Of a DNA stretch of 64,000 bases, positions 59,106 through 64,000 are shown piece after piece (position 1 is the first letter of the stretch; every line of letters starts with the position of its first letter). The notes beneath the pieces were generated by a model. The model searched no databases. It was not told the DNA's origin and worked only from the letters and a program-made list of their open reading frames with translations. A program made the position numbers and the translations under genes. The DNA lies in contig NZ_JGYS01000019.1 of the NCBI RefSeq assembly GCF_000741175.1, positions 1 to 64,000 on the forward strand, given 5' to 3'. The DNA is from Bifidobacterium callitrichos DSM 23973 (GTDB lineage: Bacteria > Actinomycetota > Actinomycetes > Actinomycetales > Bifidobacteriaceae).

Positions 59106-60012
59106 ATGGGTGTGCATGATGATCCGGAGCAGCGCGGCGACGTGCTGTATATAGGCTCCCATCTGTCCACGGCGGGCGGTTGGAAAGCCTCATCAAACGT
59201 TCACATGACGAGGGCGGCAGCGCGTTCGCGTTCTTCCCTCGTTCGCCGTACGGCAAGCGTTCCAAGGCACTCGATCCCGCAGGTGCGGGGGAGTTCGGAC
59301 GCACGCTCAAGACCGAGGACTATGGTCCGTTGGTCGTACATGCGCCCTACGTGTACAACCTCGCCGGCAAGGATCCGGCAAAACGTGAATTCGCCATTCA
59401 GGCGCTCGTCGAGGACATGACGCTGCTCGGGGCGATTCGTGCGGCAGGTCAGGAGACGTATCTCAACATCCATCCCGGTGCGCATGTCGGGCAGGGAGCG
59501 GAAACCGGGTGCCGGCTCATCGCCGAGGGACTGAACCGGGTGCTCGAGCTGTTGGCGGATGAGACGGATGCCTCCGCCAGCGTCATGATCCTGCTGGAGA
59601 CCATGGCCGGCAAGGGCACCGAATGCGGTCGCACCTTCGAGGAGTGCGCACGATCATCGACGGCGTCGACCCCGCCGTGCGCGGCCGTGTGGGCATCACA
59701 TTCGACACCTGCCATGTGTTCGATGCGGGCTATGATCTGCTCGACGACTACGACGGCGTGATGGCCTCACTTGACGAGCTCATCGGGTTCGATCGGGTGA
59801 AGGCCATCCACGCGAACGACTCCCAGTTCGGACTGGGATCGCATAAGGACCGCCACGCCAACATCGGCGAAGGCAAGCTGGGCGTCCCGTTCTTCACGCG
59901 GCTCGTCAACGATCCGCGCATGGCCCGACTGCCGATGATCCTCGAGACCAAGGAGCTCACCGAGACCACGCACCGGGAGGAGATCGCGCTGCTGCGCGGT
60001 CTGCGCCGCTAG
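59106..60012 (+). pseudogene. nfo: Endonuclease IV (nfo) with two single-base frameshifts
   Basis: The protein is readable only across three frames. Frame one: YIGSHLSTAGG (59106 start, GGGAAAGGGG upstream). It breaks at ~59179; frame two continues ESLIKRSHDEGGSAFAFF to LLETMAGKGTECGRTFEE. It breaks again at ~59646; frame three reads RTIIDGVDPAVRGRVGITFD, TCHVFDAGYD and AIHANDSQFGLGSHKDRHAN to the end. Each break is repaired by adding one base (for instance GAGGAG-C-TGCGC). The metal-site motifs (SH, HPGA, FDTCH, HANDS, H.DRH) are otherwise intact. Either a recent pseudogene or sequencing errors. Confidence 0.8.
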
Positions 60013-60050
60013 CAGTACGCGATCGGGACGGTGCCGTCACTGGAACGTCG

Positions 60051-61055
60051 TCACTGGAACGTCACCGTCAGCGTTTGCTCCGCCGCCTCGGTGCCGGACC
60101 AGGAGCCGGTCTTGCGCGTCCAATCCATGCCGTTCGTGTGGATGGCGTCTATGCCATACTGCTGCGCATGGGCGATCATCCAGGTCGCCGCCTGCCAGCC
60201 CCGTCTCTTCGTCTCGGTCGTCGACAAGCCCGCCGGAAGCGTGAACGTGAGAGTCGTCTCGAGCGTCGATGGCTGATCGGCTGTGGAGGAGTTGTCGGAA
60301 TTCGCGGAGTTCGAGGTTGAAGCGTGATTCGACGAATCCGATGAGCCGGATGAGTCCGAATCGTCGTCAAGTCCCAGTGAACGAACGATCGTGATGGAGG
60401 GGAACAGAGTGCGAAACGCCGAGACCAGACCATCGGGATCGGCTGTGGAACGTGAATGGATCGAGCAGGTGATGCCGGCCGCTACCTCGCCGGTCATGGC
60501 GGATGCCCACGCGCGGGCCATGCCGTCCCACTGCGCGTACAGGTCCGGATATCCGGAGCGCTGTACCGCCTGTGCGGCGTCCTCCACGGGGATCGTCTGC
60601 CAGTTCGCGACCTTCACCAGTGCATCGTAGAAGGCGTTCGTCGCATACGTCTCGTCCATCAGCTGTTCGATCGTGCCCCATCCCTGACTCGGACGCTGCT
60701 GGAACAGGCCCACCGAATCACGGTCTCCGTAGTCAAGATTGACGAGCTTCGACTCCTGCATGGCCGTTGCGATCGCCACCGTGGCCGCATGGTCGGGAAG
60801 TCCGCGTCCTATGGCGATCACGGTGATATGCGAGGCGTTGCGCGTCTGCGTAAGGCTCAGTGGATAGCTGCCTGATGACGTCGTGGTCATACAGTAGTCG
60901 GCCGGCTTGGATGCGGTCTGACGGGTCGATCCGGAACGGGACCACACGAAGACGGCCGTGAAGGCGAGTGCGAGCACGCAGATGATCGCGATTGCGGCAA
61001 GGACGGTGTTTCGTGTCGTCTGTGCATGTCCCGTGTTCGCCTCGTTCCGTGCCAT
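60051..61055 (-). CDS. Membrane-anchored lysozyme-like protein
   Basis: A 334-residue protein with one N-terminal membrane helix (TVLAAIAIICVLALAFTAVF). Residues ~88-215 look like a lytic-transglycosylase fold: AATVAIATAMQESKLVNLDY with the probable catalytic Glu, GDRDSVGLFQQRPSQGWGT and a helical end. A Ser/Asp/Asn-rich linker of ~40 residues leads to a C-terminal domain rich in Thr (ETTLTFTLPAGLSTTETKRR). Peptidoglycan binding or cleavage is likely but not shown. It is common in actinobacteria without a fixed name. Confidence 0.65.
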   Translation of the reverse strand: MARNEANTGHAQTTRNTVLAAIAIICVLALAFTAVFVWSRSGSTRQTASKPADYCMTTTSSGSYPLSLTQTRNASHITVIAIGRGLPDHAATVAIATAMQESKLVNLDYGDRDSVGLFQQRPSQGWGTIEQLMDETYATNAFYDALVKVANWQTIPVEDAAQAVQRSGYPDLYAQWDGMARAWASAMTGEVAAGITCSIHSRSTADPDGLVSAFRTLFPSITIVRSLGLDDDSDSSGSSDSSNHASTSNSANSDNSSTADQPSTLETTLTFTLPAGLSTTETKRRGWQAATWMIAHAQQYGIDAIHTNGMDWTRKTGSWSGTEAAEQTLTVTFQ

Positions 61056-61241
61056 CCAGTCTCCCGTCTTTCGATCGCGATAGTTCTCCGGTCGGTGTTC
61101 TCCTTGGCATTATCGCAGATCGGTGTGTGCGAATCGTCATCAGGGGCATCGGGGAGGGCCCTGAAATGTCCCTGATTCGTCGTCGCCTTCTTTGCGTGAT
61201 CGGCTTCGCGTCGTGTGTGGACGAACGGACGTACATGGACG

Positions 61242-61247
61242 TAGAGT
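61242..61247 (+). promoter_or_regulatory. -10 element of a leaderless CPBP protease gene
   Basis: TAGAGT ends seven bases before the ATG at 61255; no ribosome site is visible. Confidence 0.45.
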
Positions 61248-61254
61248 GGCTGGC

Positions 61255-62184
61255 ATGGCGGATCACATGGCATTGTGGCGGACTGTTCCATCGCAGCTCA
61301 CGCAGGGTTTCGCGCAATCGAATGCGCTGGACGAACGGGTGCGTCCCGTCGAGCGGCACCGTGCGATCACGGCCGTCATCGTCTGCCTGTGCATTGCGCC
61401 GCTGTACGCATACGGCTGGGGTGACGGGATTCGGGTCGCGATCCGCGATCTGACCGGGGGCGCGGGACCAGCCAGACCTGGCATGGTCACCGTGTATGGG
61501 CAGAGTCGGCATCTGATCGACAACCTGCTGTTGACCGGCGTCGCCGCAATGGTGTTTCTGCTGCTGCGATGGCGCGCATGCGGATTCGTGTTCGTTCCGG
61601 ATGGGCGGTCACTGACCGGAACCGGCTCGGCCCTGCGGTGGCGGCGTTGGTGGCGTACCGGTTTCGCATACTGCTGGTGCATGCTTGCCGGATTCGCCTC
61701 GATCGATCTCGTCTCCGCGGTCATCCGCACGCCGTTCTATGACTATCCGTTCGCCGCCCGTTACGAGAGCGGTCTTGCGGCGATGCTCTACTGCGTCAAC
61801 ATGTTTCTCGCCGGTCCGACCGAGGAGCTGGTGCTGCTCGGCATCGTCGTGATCGGTCTGCGTTATGCGGGAGCTCCGTGGTGGCTGGTCACGTGCGTTG
61901 CGGTCGGTCTGCGCGTGCCGTTCCACCTCTACTACGGGTGGGCCGCGTTCGCCATCGCCGTCTGGCCGGTGCTCGCGGTGCTGCTGTACCGCCGGATGGG
62001 CATGATCACGCCGCTGATCGTGGCCCACGGCATGTACGACGTCTCGACCGCCATGACCAACCTCACCGGTGTGGCCGGCTCCTCATGGCCACGCGTGCTG
62101 GCCTTCTCCATCATGGCGATGCCGGCAGTCTGGGCGGTCGCTTTCTCAATCACGACAGCGAGAAGACTGCTGCGACATCGCTGA
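61255..62184 (+). CDS. CPBP family intramembrane metalloprotease
   Basis: A 309-residue protein with about seven to eight membrane helices. The CPBP/Abi motifs are present: AGPTEELVLLGIVVIGLR (the EE pair and a later Arg), RVPFHLYYGWAAF (His) and PLIVAHGMYDVSTAM (His and Asp). Relatives process membrane proteins, and some confer bacteriocin immunity. The start at 61255 is chosen because a -10 element lies directly before it. No bacteriocin gene is adjacent. Confidence 0.8.
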   Translation: MADHMALWRTVPSQLTQGFAQSNALDERVRPVERHRAITAVIVCLCIAPLYAYGWGDGIRVAIRDLTGGAGPARPGMVTVYGQSRHLIDNLLLTGVAAMVFLLLRWRACGFVFVPDGRSLTGTGSALRWRRWWRTGFAYCWCMLAGFASIDLVSAVIRTPFYDYPFAARYESGLAAMLYCVNMFLAGPTEELVLLGIVVIGLRYAGAPWWLVTCVAVGLRVPFHLYYGWAAFAIAVWPVLAVLLYRRMGMITPLIVAHGMYDVSTAMTNLTGVAGSSWPRVLAFSIMAMPAVWAVAFSITTARRLLRHR

Positions 62185-62197
62185 GGTACCGTGACAT

Positions 62198-62233
62198 GTG
62201 CGTCATTGAACAACGTGTCGTTCAATGACGCAC
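62198..62233. terminator. Bidirectional terminator between the CPBP and S10 genes
   Basis: GTGCGTCATTGAAC (62198-62211) pairs perfectly with GTTCAATGACGCAC (62220-62233); the loop is 8 nt. It lies between converging genes. Confidence 0.75.
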
Positions 62234-62242
62234 GCTTATATC

Positions 62243-62256
62243 AACAACGTGTTGAT
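62243..62256. promoter_or_regulatory. Third copy of the pbuX operator-like palindrome
   Basis: AACAACGTGTTGAT is the exact reverse complement of the site at 6304-6317. Here it lies between two gene ends rather than at a promoter. Confidence 0.4.
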
Positions 62257-62273
62257 CGTTACTTGGTCTCCGA

Positions 62274-63884
62274 TCACAGCTGGATGTCGGGGATGGGGGC
62301 AGCCGGACGCTCGTCGATCGCGCGCAGACCCGTCACGTCGGAGGCGTAGAAGCGCTTCAGATCTTCGGAGAACTTGGCGAGGCTCGGTACGGACGAGTAC
62401 AGCATGTGGCCGGCGGGATAGTAGGTGAATGCCACATTGCCCCGCAACGGCTTCGGCAGTCCCAGATGGTCGATGTCGTATTCGGTCTGGAAGAACGGCG
62501 TGCACAGGTCGTAGACGCCGTTGCCGATAAGCACCTTGAGCGTCGGCTGATGGGCGATCGCGGCGGCGAGATCCGGCACCACGTTCGGGAACGGGATGTT
62601 CTGGCCCCACGACGACTTGGTCATGTCGGGCTGCTTGTGCCACCACGTCCAGCCCTTGCCGGGGGTGGTGGCGTTCCAGTCGAAGTCGGCGAACCCGACG
62701 CGCTCGGGCTTCCTGTCCCAGCCGAGCTCGTCACGCAGGTACGCGTTGGCGAGGCTCGAATACGCCGGATCAAGGAACGCGTCGTCCACGACGAACGTCT
62801 CCTCGTCGTTCATCCGGTCGAGGTCGTATCCGGCCACGCGGCCATCGTAGCGGCCGACGATCCTGCCCTCGTCGCGCAGCAGCTCCTTGCGGAAGCGCAT
62901 GTCGACCACGCGCAGGTCGGAGTCGTACACGTACTTTGCGTCCAGACCGGTCAGCTCGGCGTAGCGTTCGGCGACCCGATGTCTGACATCGTCGGGCAGA
63001 GACGCGCCCGCAGCCAATGCGAGACGCAGCGGGCCGTTCGCGAATGCACGCGCCGCCCGGAGATGCTCAGACTGCTCCACCTCGTTCGCCGCACGACCGT
63101 GATACCTGGCGACCGAAGCAAAAGTGGGGAAGTAGCCGATGTAGAACTGATCGGATGTGTCGAGCGTGTACGCGTAGTCGAGGATGTTCGAGATGAGGGT
63201 CAGGCCGTTCAGGGCGACCCCGTCCTGCTGAAGACGATAGGCGAGCGCTGCGCCTCGGGTCGTGCCGTAGGATTCGCCGAGCACGTACTTGGGGGAGTTC
63301 CAGCGGCGGTGACTGCTCAGGTAGGCGCGGATGAACGCGCTGAAACCGGCCACGTCGCCGTCCACCGACCACAGTTCCGGCTTGGCGGCGTCGAGGATCT
63401 CGGAGAAGCCGGCACCGGGCGCGTCGATGAACACGAGGTCGGAGGCCGGCAGCAGCGTATGCGGGTTGTCAGCCAGATGATAGGGCGCCGCGGGCACGGG
63501 GGCTGCGTCCGGCACGTCGATGCGCTTCGGGGCGATCGACCCCATGAGCAGGAACGTGGTGGACGAGCCCGGACCGCCGTTGAAGATGAAGGTGACCGGA
63601 CGTTCGGGGTTGACCCTGTCGTTGGCGTCGAGCAGTTCGAACGAGGTGTAGAAGACGCTGGCGGCCGGCTTGACCTTGGGCGTGTCGATGAGGATCGTGC
63701 CGATCTTCGCGGCGTAGCGGATCTCGTGACCCTCGGCCTGCATGCTGTGGAACGTGGTCTTCTCGCAGGGCTCCGGCAGCTGTCTTCCAGCGGGGACGGC
63801 AGGCTTCGTTCCCGTCTGGTTCGTCGATGGCTCTGCAATGCTGGCGCTCATGCGCGTCACGCCGGTTTCGTTGGCGTCGGTCAT
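62274..63884 (-). CDS. S10 family serine carboxypeptidase-like protein
   Basis: A 536-residue alpha/beta-hydrolase of the S10 family. VTFIFNGGPGSSTTFLLMGS is the oxyanion region, KYVLGESYGTTRGAALAY the nucleophile elbow (Ser205), IGNGVYDLCTPFFQTEYDID the Asp, and FTYYPAGHMLY the His. The family removes C-terminal residues from peptides. No signal peptide is seen, so it acts in the cytoplasm, unlike the vacuolar eukaryotic enzymes. AAGGAAAGG precedes the ATG at 63884; TATAGT at 63963-63958 on the minus strand is a possible -10. Confidence 0.88.
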   Translation of the reverse strand: MTDANETGVTRMSASIAEPSTNQTGTKPAVPAGRQLPEPCEKTTFHSMQAEGHEIRYAAKIGTILIDTPKVKPAASVFYTSFELLDANDRVNPERPVTFIFNGGPGSSTTFLLMGSIAPKRIDVPDAAPVPAAPYHLADNPHTLLPASDLVFIDAPGAGFSEILDAAKPELWSVDGDVAGFSAFIRAYLSSHRRWNSPKYVLGESYGTTRGAALAYRLQQDGVALNGLTLISNILDYAYTLDTSDQFYIGYFPTFASVARYHGRAANEVEQSEHLRAARAFANGPLRLALAAGASLPDDVRHRVAERYAELTGLDAKYVYDSDLRVVDMRFRKELLRDEGRIVGRYDGRVAGYDLDRMNDEETFVVDDAFLDPAYSSLANAYLRDELGWDRKPERVGFADFDWNATTPGKGWTWWHKQPDMTKSSWGQNIPFPNVVPDLAAAIAHQPTLKVLIGNGVYDLCTPFFQTEYDIDHLGLPKPLRGNVAFTYYPAGHMLYSSVPSLAKFSEDLKRFYASDVTGLRAIDERPAAPIPDIQL

Positions 63885-64000
63885 GGTTGTCCTTTCCTTA
63901 CGGTCGGCGGTTCGATCATTCCGGGCGCGTATCGGGACGATGCGCCGTTAGCCGACAACTATAGGCGCATGATTCCGCCGGATGCGTGATTTCGGCGGCG

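Noticed and set aside
59623..60012. Reading the two halves of nfo as separate genes
   Set aside because: The halves join into one endonuclease IV when two single bases are restored, and the inner fragments have no start signals of their own.

Overview
The window reads as a chromosome segment of a Bifidobacterium or a very close actinobacterial relative. The evidence is high GC coding with G/C-rich third positions, a fused shikimate kinase/3-dehydroquinate synthase, actinobacterial families (AIM24, DUF948, DUF6167-like, Rv3235-like, GuaB3), GTG/TTG starts, and several genes that look leaderless. Almost all of it is core housekeeping DNA. No rRNA, phage, intact insertion sequence or CRISPR array is visible, and there is one tRNA (Leu-GAG).

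Layout. 1-4890 is accessory-like: the end of a DUF1846 gene, an XRE/DUF2975 regulator-membrane protein pair behind a palindromic promoter, an AIM24 gene, an orphan XRE regulator, a toxin-antitoxin-like pair, and the first ~190 codons of a large SNF2-type helicase that breaks off into hairpin repeats. 4887-9890 holds purine salvage (xpt, pbuX) and a PcrA/UvrD helicase with a remarkable Ser/Tyr/Gly-rich domain. 10125-22748 runs rpsD, a histidine phosphatase, DUF948, DUF6167-like, alaS, ruvX, mltG, a prepilin peptidase, aroC, aroKB, aroQ and pyrG. 22934-25808 is a leftward response regulator/sensor kinase/TraX-like cluster. 26038-32331 is the SUF Fe-S operon (sufB, D, C, S, U and a DUF59 SufT-like gene). 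32463-34839 holds glgC and a TrmH-type methyltransferase, followed by the tRNA.

35123-40571 is rsmE, a HIT gene, phoH, ybeY, a CNNM/CorC gene and era. 40623-48364 holds a divergent sugar-binding-like lipoprotein, icd, guaB3, an Rv3235-like gene, a long-chain acyl-CoA ligase and def. 48646-55286 is the translation/lipid cluster rpsB, tsf, (YddG-like exporter), pyrH, frr, cdsA, rlmN. 55419-58234 is hisF, hisI, trpE. The end holds a DUF1287 gene, a double-frameshifted endonuclease IV gene, a lysozyme-like exported protein, a CPBP membrane protease and an S10 carboxypeptidase.

Functional links: the aro genes and trpE share the chorismate route, and the YddG-like carrier could export aromatic amino acids. 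xpt and pbuX pair uptake with phosphoribosylation. The SUF set is a self-contained Fe-S assembly line. The most unusual observations are the FUS-like low-complexity domain in PcrA, the paired palindromes before pbuX that recur at 62243, the eroded defence-like locus at 3.0-4.3 kb, the two single-base lesions in nfo, His/Asp-rich tails on two neighbouring proteins of the phoH-era operon, and several families of intergenic hairpins. No complete new multi-gene system could be demonstrated.
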